A stretch of DNA of 39,389 nucleotides from an uncultured Methylophilaceae bacterium (GTDB lineage: Bacteria; Pseudomonadota; Gammaproteobacteria; Burkholderiales; Methylophilaceae), in contig CAIVUE010000081.1 in NCBI GenBank assembly GCA_903909015.1, forward strand, positions 1 through 39,389. The letters run 5' to 3'. Below the pieces are notes generated by a model. That model had not been told where the DNA came from. It made no database searches and saw only the letters and a program-made list of their open reading frames with translations. Shown in pieces: positions 1 to 9,516 of the stretch (positions are counted from its first letter, which is position 1; every line of letters begins with the position of its first letter). The translations under genes were made by a program, and so were the position numbers.

Positions 1-43
1 ACGTTAAGTGCAAATTAATACATAGTAAAACTGTAGGAAAACT

Positions 44-120
44 TGTGGATAATTTGTTAACATTTTATACGTTTTACAAAAAGAACGTTAGAATCAAATT
101 TCATCCACAGCTTATCTACA
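44..120. promoter_or_regulatory. Candidate DnaA-box cluster (oriC part), downstream of dnaA
   Basis: TGTGGATAA at 44-52 (perfect box, minus strand), TCATCCACA at 101-109 (1 mismatch), TTATCTACA at 112-120 (1 mismatch), in AT-rich intergenic DNA. Confidence 0.7.
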
Positions 121-148
121 GGATAACTGACTATCAAAACTTCAATTT

Positions 149-1549
149 TTAATCACGAATTACTTGGATTAAAAAAGAGATGTCCCTCGCAATTGAAGAA
201 TCATTTTGACGCAGTTGTTCCATTTCATCGCAAGCATGCATCACGGTTGTGTGATGCCGACTTCCAAAAGCCTCACCAATCTCAGGAAAACTATGATTGG
301 TTAATTCACGCGTTAATGCCATTGCAATTTGCCTAGGCCGAGCAAAATTTCGCGTTCTTTTCTTACTGTACATCTCTGCTACTTTAATTTTGTAATAGTC
401 AGCAACCGTCTTTTGTATATTTTCAATCGTAATTTGACGGCCACGAACAGCAATTAAATCTTTTAATGCTTCTTTAGCTAAATGCACGTCGATTTCATGA
501 CCTGTAAATTTAGACATCGCCAAAATACGATTCAGCGCACCCTCTAGTTCACGCACACTCGATCTAATTTGTTTAGCAATAAAAAAAGCCACCTCTTCAG
601 TTAAAGGGATTTTTGCTTGTTCAGCTTTTTTAAGCAAAATGGCGACCCGCATTTCAAGTTCTGGTGGTTCTACTGCGACCGTTAAGCCCCAACTAAATCG
701 AGTTCTTAATCGCTCTTCCATATCCGCAATCTCTTGAGGGTAGGTATCACACGTAATAATGATCTGTTTTTTGGATTCAATCAGCGTATTGAACGCGTAA
801 AAGAACTCTTCTTGTGTTCTGGTTTTCTTTGCAAAGAATTGAATATCATCGATGAGCAGCATGTCGAGTGAGTGATATAAGCGTTTAAATTCATCGAATG
901 TTTTATGTTCATAAGCTTTAACCACATCAGAAACATAACGCTCGGCATGCAAGTATTTAATTTTTGCTTCTGGACGTAATTCTTTTAAGTGATTACCGAT
1001 CGCTTGAAGTAAATGCGTCTTTCCAAGACCCACCCCGCCATAAATGAACAAAGGATTGTAGGTGGCACCAGGATTTTCTGCGATCTGAAGGGCGGCTGCA
1101 CGTGCCAACTGGTTGGCCTTACCCGTGACTAAATTACTGAAATTAAAAGCAGGATTTAAACCTGAGTGATCAGAAATTTTATGTTTTTTAGCTGCCGCTG
1201 GCTCGCTTTTTTCATTCTCTTTAGTAGTAACAGGCTTTTTAATTTTTTGGGCTGATGGTGATGATCCATCACCGATGAGTGCTGCAATGCTTTTGATGTT
1301 GTCGTCATGTTTACCATCTAGCAACACAACATCAATTGAAATCGGATAGCTTAGTTCTTCTTTGGATAATTCAATGACGCGAGATAAGAATTTATCTTTG
1401 ACCCACTGCTGAACAAAGCGATTCGGCGCAAATAAGGTTAAGGATTGCTCCTCCATCTTATAGTGCAATGGCTTTATCCATGTATTAAATTGCTGCGGGG
1501 ACAGTTCTTTTTCAAAACGTCCCAAGCAGGCGGCCCAAAAATTATTCAT
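149..1549 (-). CDS. dnaA: Chromosomal replication initiator protein DnaA
   Basis: 466 aa ORF with the AAA+ Walker A motif (GGVGLGKTHLLQAIGN), LLIDDIQFF and the C-terminal DnaA signature FPEIGEAFGSRHHTTVMHA. Confidence 0.98.
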   Translation of the reverse strand: MNNFWAACLGRFEKELSPQQFNTWIKPLHYKMEEQSLTLFAPNRFVQQWVKDKFLSRVIELSKEELSYPISIDVVLLDGKHDDNIKSIAALIGDGSSPSAQKIKKPVTTKENEKSEPAAAKKHKISDHSGLNPAFNFSNLVTGKANQLARAAALQIAENPGATYNPLFIYGGVGLGKTHLLQAIGNHLKELRPEAKIKYLHAERYVSDVVKAYEHKTFDEFKRLYHSLDMLLIDDIQFFAKKTRTQEEFFYAFNTLIESKKQIIITCDTYPQEIADMEERLRTRFSWGLTVAVEPPELEMRVAILLKKAEQAKIPLTEEVAFFIAKQIRSSVRELEGALNRILAMSKFTGHEIDVHLAKEALKDLIAVRGRQITIENIQKTVADYYKIKVAEMYSKKRTRNFARPRQIAMALTRELTNHSFPEIGEAFGSRHHTTVMHACDEMEQLRQNDSSIARDISFLIQVIRD

Positions 1550-1674
1550 TACTAGCTAAAACCTTAGGATTCCAACGGATTCTATTAACTTGTTGATTTA
1601 TTAAATTAATAGAAATTTTGGAGAGAGTTAAATTGCTCTTTTTCTTGAGTTCATTTTAACGTGTTTATCTAAAC

Positions 1675-1683
1675 TTATCCACA
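1675..1683 (+). promoter_or_regulatory. DnaA box (TTATCCACA) in the dnaA-rpmH divergent intergenic region
   Basis: Perfect 9-mer TTATCCACA. Confidence 0.7.
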
Positions 1684-1737
1684 GTCAAAATTTTTAATTC
1701 ACAACTGTTTTATAAGCTTTTATTTGGTAAATATAGA

Positions 1738-1767
1738 TTGACAGCATGCAGGTTATTGCGGTTTAAT
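1738..1767 (+). promoter_or_regulatory. Candidate sigma70 promoter for rpmH
   Basis: Perfect -35 TTGACA at 1738-1743, weak -10 TTTAAT at 1762-1767 (18-nt spacer), upstream of the rpmH ATG at 1814. Confidence 0.45.
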
Positions 1768-1813
1768 TACGCCCTTTGCATCATTTGCACATAGAAGTAA
1801 TCGGAGAAACATA

Positions 1814-1948
1814 ATGAAACGCACCTATCAACCATCAAAAGTTCGTCGTGCACGTACACATGGTTTTTTAGTTCGCATGAAAACTCGTGGCGGTCGCGCA
1901 GTGATTGCTGCACGTCGTGCTAAGGGCCGTGCTCGCTTAGCTGTATAA
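1814..1948 (+). CDS. rpmH: 50S ribosomal protein L34
   Basis: 44-codon ORF not in the supplied track because of its length: [44 protein letters not shown]. Confidence 0.98.
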   Translation: MKRTYQPSKVRRARTHGFLVRMKTRGGRAVIAARRAKGRARLAV

Positions 1949-1998
1949 TTTTCTTACCTGTTCGCACGGTATCTACTGTGTTTGAAAAATAGGTAAGT

Positions 1999-2343
1999 AT
2001 GAATTTTAAATTCCCAAGTGAATTAAGATTATTAAAAACGGATGATTTTTCATCCGTTTTTAATTTCCGCAAGCGTATTGCGGGTCCCACCTTAGTAATA
2101 CATTATCGAAATAATGCGCAACAGTCCGGTCGCCTTGGTTTGGTGGTGAGTAAAAAGATTGCAAAGTTATCGGTTGATCGTAATTACATGCGAAGAGTCT
2201 TGCGGGAGCTTTTTAGACGCAATAAATTAAATTTCAATAATGTTGATGTGGTGATCAGGCCACAAAAGCCATTTGGCCCAAAAAATTACAATGAAATTGC
2301 GCTAGAGTTTGATATGCTAACGACCAAGCTTAAAAGCAGATAA
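1999..2343 (+). CDS. rnpA: Ribonuclease P protein component
   Basis: 114 aa, immediately after rpmH; contains GRLGLVVSKKIAKLSVDRNYMRRVLRELFR. Confidence 0.95.
   Translation: MNFKFPSELRLLKTDDFSSVFNFRKRIAGPTLVIHYRNNAQQSGRLGLVVSKKIAKLSVDRNYMRRVLRELFRRNKLNFNNVDVVIRPQKPFGPKNYNEIALEFDMLTTKLKSR
2031..2064 (+). terminator. Terminator-like inverted repeat inside the rnpA coding region
   Basis: ATTAAAAACGGATG-ATTTTT-CATCCGTTTTTAAT: perfect 14-bp arms, GC-rich CGGATG core followed by a T5 run, at about codons 11-22 of rnpA. Confidence 0.75.
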
Positions 2344-2377
2344 GATGCTTTTAATATTTTGAAATACCGAGAAAAAG

Positions 2378-2587
2378 TTGGCTAAAATTTTATTGTTTAT
2401 GATTCGCGGCTATCAGTTACTGCTCAGCCCTTTTTTTGGTCAACAATGTCGATTCAGCCCAACTTGTTCTCATTATGCTTATTTGGCAATTGAAAAGCAT
2501 GGCGCAATTCGCGGCTTTTTCTATGGCGTCCGTAGATTGTTAAAATGCCATCCATGGCATGCCGGCGGCCACGACCCAATTCCTTAA
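2378..2587 (+). CDS. yidD: Membrane protein insertion efficiency factor YidD (TTG start)
   Basis: Contains IRGYQLLLSPFFGQQCRFSPTCSHYA...CHPWHAGGHDPIP; conserved position between rnpA and yidC. Confidence 0.95.
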   Translation: MAKILLFMIRGYQLLLSPFFGQQCRFSPTCSHYAYLAIEKHGAIRGFFYGVRRLLKCHPWHAGGHDPIP

Positions 2588-2618
2588 TTTAATACTTTAA
2601 TGCAAAGACGAAAATAAT

Positions 2619-4274
2619 ATGGACGTTAAAAGACTGATTTTGTTTGTTGTTTTATCATTTTCTATCTTGTTTTTCTGGAATTCATGGCAAGAAAAACGCA
2701 TGCCAGTTGAGCAAGCGGCAACAGCCCAAGCAGATATCCCAGTTAAAACTAATGCTGCTAGGATTGATCAAGAAACACAATTCCATCTTCATACGGATAA
2801 ACGTGTTTTAGTTCAAACAGACATGTTTAAAGCTGAAATTGATACGATGGGCGGCGATCTTCGTAAGCTAGAGCTTACACAGCACCGTGCCGCAGATTCA
2901 GATACCAACAACTTCGTTCTTTTAAATGATCAAGCAGCGCCGTCTGTTTATGTTGTGCAATCAGGGATTGCGATTGGAAGCTTGGCGACGCATAAAGAAA
3001 TATTTACGAGTGCTGCTAGCGACTACCAAATGGCAGCAGATCAAAATGAATTAAAGGTAGCCCTCGAATGGAAAAGTGCAGATGGTGTTAAGCTGACTAA
3101 AACTTATACGTTTGTTCGTGGAAGCTATGAAGTCAAAGTAGATCAGGTTATTACTAACAGCTCAGCTGCAGCGATTGATCCACTGGCTTATTATCAAATT
3201 GTTCATGATAGTGAATCAAATCAAGGCACTAAGATGATGCCAACCTTTACAGGGGGTGCATATTTCTCTGATGCTGATAAATACAAAAAAGTTAAATTCA
3301 CTGAGATGGCAAAAGAGCCACTTTCTAAAATTGCCAAAGATGGTTGGATTGGATTAGTCCAACACTACTTTGTGAGTGCTTGGATTCCTCAAGGTAATAG
3401 TGCGCAAGAGTTTTACACCAAAGACCTTGGTAATAAAATTTACGCCATCGGGACTAAAATCAATTTGGCTTCTATTGCGCCAGGCGCAACAGAAAACATG
3501 AGCGCTAAGCTTTATCTTGGCCCTCAGAAGCATAGCGAGCTGGTTGCTGCTGCACCAGGTCTTGAATACACCGTCGATTATGGTTGGCTCACTTTCATTG
3601 CCTCACCGCTGTTTATGGTGTTGTCAGCGATTCAAAGCGTTGTAGGTAATTGGGGCTTCTCGATTATTCTACTGACCGTATTAATTAAGCTTGTCTTCTA
3701 TCCATTATCAGCTTCAGGCTATCGCAATATGGCGCAAATGCGAGAGTTAGCGCCACGTTTACAACTTCTAAAAGAGAAGTTTGGCGATGATCGTCAAAAA
3801 ATGCAGCAGGCGATGATGGAGATGTATAAGAAAGAAAAAATTAATCCTATGGGTGGTTGCTTGCCGATCCTGGTGCAAATCCCGGTGTTTATTTCGCTCT
3901 ATTGGATGTTGTTAGCCAGTGTTGAGATGCGCCATGCCCCATTTGTGCTTTGGATTCATGACCTTTCAGCACCTGATGCCCTGCTTGGCCACATTTCATT
4001 TCTTGGCGATATGCCAATTGGGCTTCTACCTATCTTGATGGGTCTGTCCATGATCGTGCAAACGAAGCTTAACCCTAAGCCCACTGACCCAGTGCAAGCT
4101 AAGGTGATGATGATTATGCCACTTGCGTTCAGTGTGTTCTTCTTCTTCTTCCCTGCAGGTTTAGTGCTTTATTGGTTGGTGAATAACATCCTTTCAATTG
4201 CACAACAGGCGCGTATTAATCATTTGATTCATGCTGCTGCCCCTGCTAAGAAAAAAGGAAATGCAGTCCGTTAA
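2619..4274 (+). CDS. yidC: Membrane protein insertase YidC
   Basis: 551 aa; N-terminal TM segment, periplasmic domain and C-terminal YidC/Oxa1 core ([21 protein letters not shown]...[18 protein letters not shown]). Confidence 0.97.
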   Translation: MDVKRLILFVVLSFSILFFWNSWQEKRMPVEQAATAQADIPVKTNAARIDQETQFHLHTDKRVLVQTDMFKAEIDTMGGDLRKLELTQHRAADSDTNNFVLLNDQAAPSVYVVQSGIAIGSLATHKEIFTSAASDYQMAADQNELKVALEWKSADGVKLTKTYTFVRGSYEVKVDQVITNSSAAAIDPLAYYQIVHDSESNQGTKMMPTFTGGAYFSDADKYKKVKFTEMAKEPLSKIAKDGWIGLVQHYFVSAWIPQGNSAQEFYTKDLGNKIYAIGTKINLASIAPGATENMSAKLYLGPQKHSELVAAAPGLEYTVDYGWLTFIASPLFMVLSAIQSVVGNWGFSIILLTVLIKLVFYPLSASGYRNMAQMRELAPRLQLLKEKFGDDRQKMQQAMMEMYKKEKINPMGGCLPILVQIPVFISLYWMLLASVEMRHAPFVLWIHDLSAPDALLGHISFLGDMPIGLLPILMGLSMIVQTKLNPKPTDPVQAKVMMIMPLAFSVFFFFFPAGLVLYWLVNNILSIAQQARINHLIHAAAPAKKKGNAVR

Positions 4275-5613
4275 ACACAACTCTGACACCATAGCCGCGA
4301 TTGCAACCGCATCCGGCTCTGGTGGTATTGGGGTAGTTCGTATTTCAGGCCCAGAGGCCGTCAACATCGCAGTCGCTATACTTGGCCACTGCCCAAAACC
4401 CCGCTATGCCGCTTATTTACCTTTTATAGATCAGGATGGTCAAACCATTGATCAGGGGATTGCCATCTATTACGCTGCCCCGAATTCATATACGGGTGAA
4501 GATGTCCTTGAGTTACAAGCTCACGGTGGCCCAGCGCTATTACAAATCTTATTAACACGTTGTTTATCGCTTGGTGCGCGTCAAGCAGCCCCAGGGGAAT
4601 TTACTAGGCGTGCATATCTCAATGAGAAAATGGACTTGGCACAGGCTGAAGCGGTTGCCGATGTCATTAACGCAGCAACTTCTGAAGCTGCAAGAAGTGC
4701 AATGCGTTCTTTGTCCGGCGAGTTCTCAAATTGTATTAATGCCCTCCTCCAGCGATTGATTGAATTAAGAATGTTTGTTGAGGCATGTCTAGATTTTCCT
4801 GAAGAAGAGATTGATTTTATTTCCCAGGGAAACGTGAAGAAAAAAATTCAGGATATCTTGCTCGACCTTCAAAAAATTTATGGCGAGGCTAAGCAAGGAA
4901 ATTTATTACGCGAGGGTTTAACAGTTGTATTAGTTGGTCAGCCGAATGTTGGAAAATCGAGTCTCATTAATCAATTGGCGGCAGATGATGTCGCTATCGT
5001 GACTTCGATTGCTGGAACCACGCGAGACACAATCAAAAGTTCTATTCAAATCAATGGGATACCATTGCATATTGTTGATACGGCCGGCTTGCGTGAGACG
5101 GAAGATGAAATTGAACAGTATGGAATCGCTCGAACATGGCGAGCGCTAGAAAGCGCCAATATCGCATTATTATTGGTAGATGCAGCTCACGGTATTACCG
5201 AAATAGAAAAATCGATTTTAGAGCGATTGGCGAGCGATTTGCCCAAAATCTGGATCCATAACAAAATTGATCTAGCTAAAAAAGCGCCATTTGTTGAAAT
5301 GATCAACCAAGAAACGCATATACACCTATCAGCGAAAACTGGGGATGGTGTGAGTCTTTTGCGGGAAACTTTATTGAAAGTGGTGGGATGGCAATCCACG
5401 AATGAGGGCGTCTTTATGGCAAGAACGCGTCACTTGGAAGCGATTAAACATGTGGAACAGTCGTTGCAAAACGCTTTAAGTGCAATCGATCAATCGGAAC
5501 TTGTCGCTGAAAATCTACGAATGGGGCAAGACACGCTCAGTACAATTACAGGGGAGTTTACGCCAGATGATTTACTTGGCGAGATTTTCAGTAAGTTTTG
5601 TATTGGGAAGTAA
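4261..5613 (+). CDS. mnmE: tRNA uridine-5-carboxymethylaminomethyl(34) synthesis GTPase MnmE
   Basis: G1 [21 protein letters not shown]-terminal FCIGK. The ORF opens at 4231, but the likely start is ATG 4261 ([30 protein letters not shown]). Confidence 0.96.
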   Translation: MQSVKHNSDTIAAIATASGSGGIGVVRISGPEAVNIAVAILGHCPKPRYAAYLPFIDQDGQTIDQGIAIYYAAPNSYTGEDVLELQAHGGPALLQILLTRCLSLGARQAAPGEFTRRAYLNEKMDLAQAEAVADVINAATSEAARSAMRSLSGEFSNCINALLQRLIELRMFVEACLDFPEEEIDFISQGNVKKKIQDILLDLQKIYGEAKQGNLLREGLTVVLVGQPNVGKSSLINQLAADDVAIVTSIAGTTRDTIKSSIQINGIPLHIVDTAGLRETEDEIEQYGIARTWRALESANIALLLVDAAHGITEIEKSILERLASDLPKIWIHNKIDLAKKAPFVEMINQETHIHLSAKTGDGVSLLRETLLKVVGWQSTNEGVFMARTRHLEAIKHVEQSLQNALSAIDQSELVAENLRMGQDTLSTITGEFTPDDLLGEIFSKFCIGK

Positions 5614-5615
5614 GG

Positions 5616-6251
5616 CTATTTCTTAGAAAATAATCTAAGGACTAGGCGGCATGGAACACCAAATATTGCAAACACGCGATGTGTTTCACGTGAAACCATT
5701 TCATCATCCTTTGGCTCTTCCGCTTCAGCCACATCATGTTTTACACCCGTAATCATGGCATAAATTAAATTATCTTTATGCACGATGCTTTCTGTAATGA
5801 CACCCAATACATGGATGCAAACTAAGCCTAGCCATGTCCAAGCACTGTAAAAATGGATGCTGTGCAATAAGTCCGGCGCATTAAAAAGCCAGCCATCGTT
5901 GAACACCAAGAAGCCACTACCGACGGTCAGAAGGCCCATCGTAAGAAGCAGGTAAATGACAAGAGACCCTGCAGGGTTGTGCCCCACAAACGGCTTTGCA
6001 CGTCCTTGCAAGGCCATCCAGGCGTAGCGGACTGCGCCTTCTAGGTTAGGTGGAAAGCTTTTGAATTTGGCGTATCCAGTACATAGGAAACCCCAACAGA
6101 TCCGACTAATAATGAGTCCGCCGGCAACGTAGCCAGCCTTAGTGTGAGTGATGCGATCCCACTCGGATTCGTGCGTATAAAATGCGACACCAAAGGCGAT
6201 CACTAAAGACCAGTGAAAGATTCTAACGAATGGGTCCCAAACGTATCGCAT
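5616..6251 (-). CDS. Cytochrome b561-family membrane protein
   Basis: 211 aa; begins MRYVWDPFVRIFHWSLV and has several TM helices with spaced His residues; next to the cytochrome c'' gene. Confidence 0.85.
   Translation of the reverse strand: MRYVWDPFVRIFHWSLVIAFGVAFYTHESEWDRITHTKAGYVAGGLIISRICWGFLCTGYAKFKSFPPNLEGAVRYAWMALQGRAKPFVGHNPAGSLVIYLLLTMGLLTVGSGFLVFNDGWLFNAPDLLHSIHFYSAWTWLGLVCIHVLGVITESIVHKDNLIYAMITGVKHDVAEAEEPKDDEMVSRETHRVFAIFGVPCRLVLRLFSKK
5682..5697. promoter_or_regulatory. parS: parS-like site inside the cytochrome b CDS
   Basis: TGTTTCACGTGAAACC, 15/16 match to TGTTTCACGTGAAACA. Confidence 0.8.
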
Positions 6252-6270
6252 TTTTACGCGCTTTTTTAAA

Positions 6271-6693
6271 TTACTTAACTGTTAACAAGTAAGCAATGAA
6301 GTTGCCTTTTTCTTGGGCAGTACAATCGCGACCGATGATGTCGTTGCAATGCTTAGTAAAGTTCTTTTCAACAGTGTCAACAGATGTGAAGCGTTTGTCA
6401 TTTGCAGATGGCGCTAGTGGACGGATTGGTTTGCCAGTCACGATATGTTTACCGTTGTCCGCTGGATTTGCAGTGTGGCATGAAGCGCAAGCAACTTGTT
6501 TACCCTTGATCGTGAGTTCACGATTGAAGAAGTTTTTGCCATCTTCATCAGACAAGCCTGTTGAAGCTGGATTAATGTTCTTTGCAATCACTGCATATTT
6601 GTCAGCAAGTTTCTTTGCAGTGTCTACATCAGCGTGTGCGCTGAATGCGGTGATGCTAAGTAATGTTGCTAAGATAAAAGATAATTTTTTCAT
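6271..6693 (-). CDS. Cytochrome c''-like (SHP/DUF1924 family) periplasmic cytochrome c
   Basis: Signal peptide ending AHA; CXXCH motif (CASCH); C-terminal FTKHCNDIIGRDCTAQEKGNFIAYLL, matching Methylophilus cytochrome c'' as I recall it (His next to a Cys-X7-Cys disulfide). Confidence 0.88.
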   Translation of the reverse strand: MKKLSFILATLLSITAFSAHADVDTAKKLADKYAVIAKNINPASTGLSDEDGKNFFNRELTIKGKQVACASCHTANPADNGKHIVTGKPIRPLAPSANDKRFTSVDTVEKNFTKHCNDIIGRDCTAQEKGNFIAYLLTVK

Positions 6694-6756
6694 TTATTTG
6701 TCTCCTGTATCGATTTAATAATAGTACGAGTTGCACGCCTCTAACTGTTAGCAATA

Positions 6757-6799
6757 AGCATACCAAGCTACCAACTAGCATTATATTGATAATAATCAA
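6757..6799 (-). promoter_or_regulatory. Candidate FNR/ANR-dependent promoter of the cytochrome c''-b pair
   Basis: Perfect FNR box TTGATAATAATCAA at 6786-6799; -10-like TATGCT on the minus strand (6762-6757), placing the box centre near -42.5. Confidence 0.65.
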
Positions 6800-6848
6800 T
6801 TTATGTTAACGAAATATGTCGCATTGAAGTAATTTGTAATTTTTCCAG

Positions 6849-6864
6849 TGTTTCACGTGAAACA
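6849..6864. promoter_or_regulatory. parS: parS site upstream of mnmG
   Basis: Perfect 16-bp TGTTTCACGTGAAACA; parA and parB are encoded about 3 kb downstream. Confidence 0.93.
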
Positions 6865-6936
6865 TCCGGGTTAAGCATGACGGAGTCGGCAGATTAAAGT
6901 AAGATACAAACCCTCTGGTTATTAAGCATTATTGAC

Positions 6937-8859
6937 ATGCAGTACACTGAAAAATTTGATGTTATTGTGGTTGGCGGCGGTCATGCAGGCACTGAAGCCG
7001 CGCTGGCGGCTGCTCGCATGGGTCAAAAAACACTACTTTTGACTCACAATATCGAGACGCTCGGGCAAATGTCTTGCAATCCGTCTATTGGGGGGATTGG
7101 CAAGGGACATCTTGTGAAGGAAATTGACGCCCTTGGCGGCGCCATGGCTGCTGCGACTGACGAAGGCGGTATTCAGTTTCGTATATTAAATTCAAGTAAG
7201 GGCCCTGCTGTGCGTGCCACAAGAGCACAGGCCGATCGTATTCTTTATAAAGCAGCCATTCGCCATCGTCTAGAAAATCAAAAAAATCTTTGGCTGTTCC
7301 AGCAGGCGGTTGAAGACATTATTCTCGATGGCGATAAAGTGACAGGTGTGGTCACGCAAATCGGGTTGCGTTTTGAAGCTAAGTCCGTCGTGCTGACGGC
7401 AGGCACATTCCTAGCAGGCTTGATCCACGTGGGCTTAAGCCACTATCAAGCAGGTCGTGCTGGAGATCCTCCGGCTATCTCTTTGGCGGCGAGATTAAGA
7501 GAAATTGGCCTACCTGCGGGCCGCTTAAAAACTGGGACCCCGCCTCGCATTGATGGTCGCACGATTGATTATTCAGTGATGCAAGAGCAGCCGGGTGATA
7601 ATCCATTGCCGGTGTTTTCATTTATGGGCAACGTCAGTCAGCATCCAAGACAAGTGCCTTGTTGGATTACCCATACCAATGAAAGAACGCATGACATTAT
7701 TCGAAGCGGTTTAGATCGCTCACCTATGTATACCGGCGTTATTGAAGGGGTGGGGCCTCGTTACTGCCCTTCTGTTGAGGATAAGATTCACCGTTTTTCT
7801 GACAAAGAATCGCATCAAATTTTCTTAGAGCCTGAAGGCTTGGAAACCAATGAGATTTATCCTAATGGCATTTCTACTAGTTTGCCGTTTGATATTCAGT
7901 ATCAATTAGTTCGCTCTATCCGCGGTCTGGAAAATGCGCACATCCTGCGCCCAGGCTATGCGATCGAGTACGATTATTATGATCCGCGTGGTTTAAAAAA
8001 CTCTCTAGAAACCAAAGCGGTTAAGGGGTTATTTTTCGCTGGCCAAATCAATGGGACAACCGGTTATGAAGAAGCGGGCGCTCAAGGATTGTTAGCGGGT
8101 GCTAACGCTGCGCTCTATGCCCAAGGCAAAGAAAGCTGGTGCCCAAGTCGGAGCCAGGCCTACTTAGGGGTGTTGGTCGATGATCTAATAACTCGCGGCG
8201 TGACAGAGCCCTATCGTATGTTTACGAGTCGTGCAGAGTACCGATTGTTGTTGCGTGAGGATAATGCGGACATTCGATTAACGGAAGCTGGCCGTCAAAT
8301 AGGCTTGGTCGATGATGCGCGCTGGGAAGCTTTTTCTCGCAAGCAAGAAGCTATTTTACGTGAACAAGAACGTTTGAAATCGATTTGGGTTCGCCCTGCA
8401 ACGCTTCCTAAAGAAGATGCCATCCGTGTGCTTGGTAAACCAATCGAGCATGAATATTCGCTCTTTGAATTATTGCGCAGGCCAGAATTAAGCTATGAAA
8501 GTCTATTGAGCCTCCCTACCGGTGAAGCGGCGGTTAAATATGAAGACATCGCAGAGGATGTGCGTCAGCAGGTAGATATTGCAGCCAAATATCAAGGATA
8601 TATTGATCGCCAGCAAGATGAAATTGAACGCCAATTGGGCAGTGAAGATACCAAGCTGCCGGTAGATATGGATTATTCCGACGTGCATGGATTGTCGATA
8701 GAAGTTCAGCAGAAACTTGCCTTGCATAAGCCAGAGACGATTGGTCAGGCGAGTCGTGTTTCAGGGGTAACGCCAGTGGCTGTGTCCCTATTGTTGGTTT
8801 ATTTAAAGCGAAAAAATCGTGCTAAAAAATTAGACGCAGGCGGTGAAAAGGTCGCATGA
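6937..8859 (+). CDS. mnmG: tRNA uridine-5-carboxymethylaminomethyl(34) synthesis enzyme MnmG
   Basis: FAD-binding [54 protein letters not shown]. Confidence 0.98.
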   Translation: MQYTEKFDVIVVGGGHAGTEAALAAARMGQKTLLLTHNIETLGQMSCNPSIGGIGKGHLVKEIDALGGAMAAATDEGGIQFRILNSSKGPAVRATRAQADRILYKAAIRHRLENQKNLWLFQQAVEDIILDGDKVTGVVTQIGLRFEAKSVVLTAGTFLAGLIHVGLSHYQAGRAGDPPAISLAARLREIGLPAGRLKTGTPPRIDGRTIDYSVMQEQPGDNPLPVFSFMGNVSQHPRQVPCWITHTNERTHDIIRSGLDRSPMYTGVIEGVGPRYCPSVEDKIHRFSDKESHQIFLEPEGLETNEIYPNGISTSLPFDIQYQLVRSIRGLENAHILRPGYAIEYDYYDPRGLKNSLETKAVKGLFFAGQINGTTGYEEAGAQGLLAGANAALYAQGKESWCPSRSQAYLGVLVDDLITRGVTEPYRMFTSRAEYRLLLREDNADIRLTEAGRQIGLVDDARWEAFSRKQEAILREQERLKSIWVRPATLPKEDAIRVLGKPIEHEYSLFELLRRPELSYESLLSLPTGEAAVKYEDIAEDVRQQVDIAAKYQGYIDRQQDEIERQLGSEDTKLPVDMDYSDVHGLSIEVQQKLALHKPETIGQASRVSGVTPVAVSLLLVYLKRKNRAKKLDAGGEKVA

Positions 8860-9503
8860 GTCAGCAGTCCATTCTCAGTCATGGCATCAGCCAAGCCGAG
8901 TTAAAGATATCAGAGCAAACCCAACAGAAATTGCTCGATTATCTTGCGCTCATGCAAAAGTGGAATAAGGTTCATAACTTAACCGCCGTGCGTGATGCAG
9001 ATGAAATGGTGACTTTGCACCTCTTAGATAGCTTAGCGGTATTGCCTTTCATTGATGCTAACAGTTTGCTTGATGTGGGAAGTGGGGCAGGATTGCCAGG
9101 CATCCCGTTGGCATTATGTTTGCCGGATTTAAGCGTGACGGTTATCGACTCAAACAGTAAAAAAGTAAGCTTTATGCGTCAAGCGAAGGCGGAACTTGGG
9201 ATCGCTAATTTAGAAGTTTTAGGCGGACGCGTAGAAGAGATTTCCAAGGATCGAAAATTTGAAATTATTATTTCTCGCGCGTTTTCTGATCTGAGTTTGT
9301 TTATTTCCTTAACCCATCATTTGTTATCTGAGCAGGGTAAATGGCTCGCAATGAAAGGGGTTTACCCTAAGGACGAGCTTGCGGAATTAGAAGCAAAAAC
9401 GGGCGTGACTGCAGCTAAAGTAGAAGTGTTAAACGTCTCAGGATTGGAAGCACAAAGGCATTTGGTATTTTTGCCACATCAATATATTAGTAGCACAAAA
9501 TAA
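8856..9503 (+). CDS. rsmG: 16S rRNA (guanine(527)-N7)-methyltransferase RsmG
   Basis: 215 aa; [21 protein letters not shown] overlap with the mnmG stop. Confidence 0.96.
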   Translation: MSQQSILSHGISQAELKISEQTQQKLLDYLALMQKWNKVHNLTAVRDADEMVTLHLLDSLAVLPFIDANSLLDVGSGAGLPGIPLALCLPDLSVTVIDSNSKKVSFMRQAKAELGIANLEVLGGRVEEISKDRKFEIIISRAFSDLSLFISLTHHLLSEQGKWLAMKGVYPKDELAELEAKTGVTAAKVEVLNVSGLEAQRHLVFLPHQYISSTK

Positions 9504-9516
9504 AATAGGCGAAAGA

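Noticed and set aside
5622-5639. CTTAGA/TCTAAG hairpin at the 3' end of cytochrome b as a terminator
   Set aside because: Weak AT-rich 6-bp stem without a following T-tract; lies in coding sequence.
6296-6718. 140-aa + strand ORF opposite cytochrome c''
   Set aside because: The minus strand has a signal peptide and CXXCH cytochrome; the + frame is a shadow ORF.
8352-8372. parS-like TATTTTACGTGAACAA in mnmG
   Set aside because: About 4 mismatches out of 16, including in the core; too degenerate to claim.
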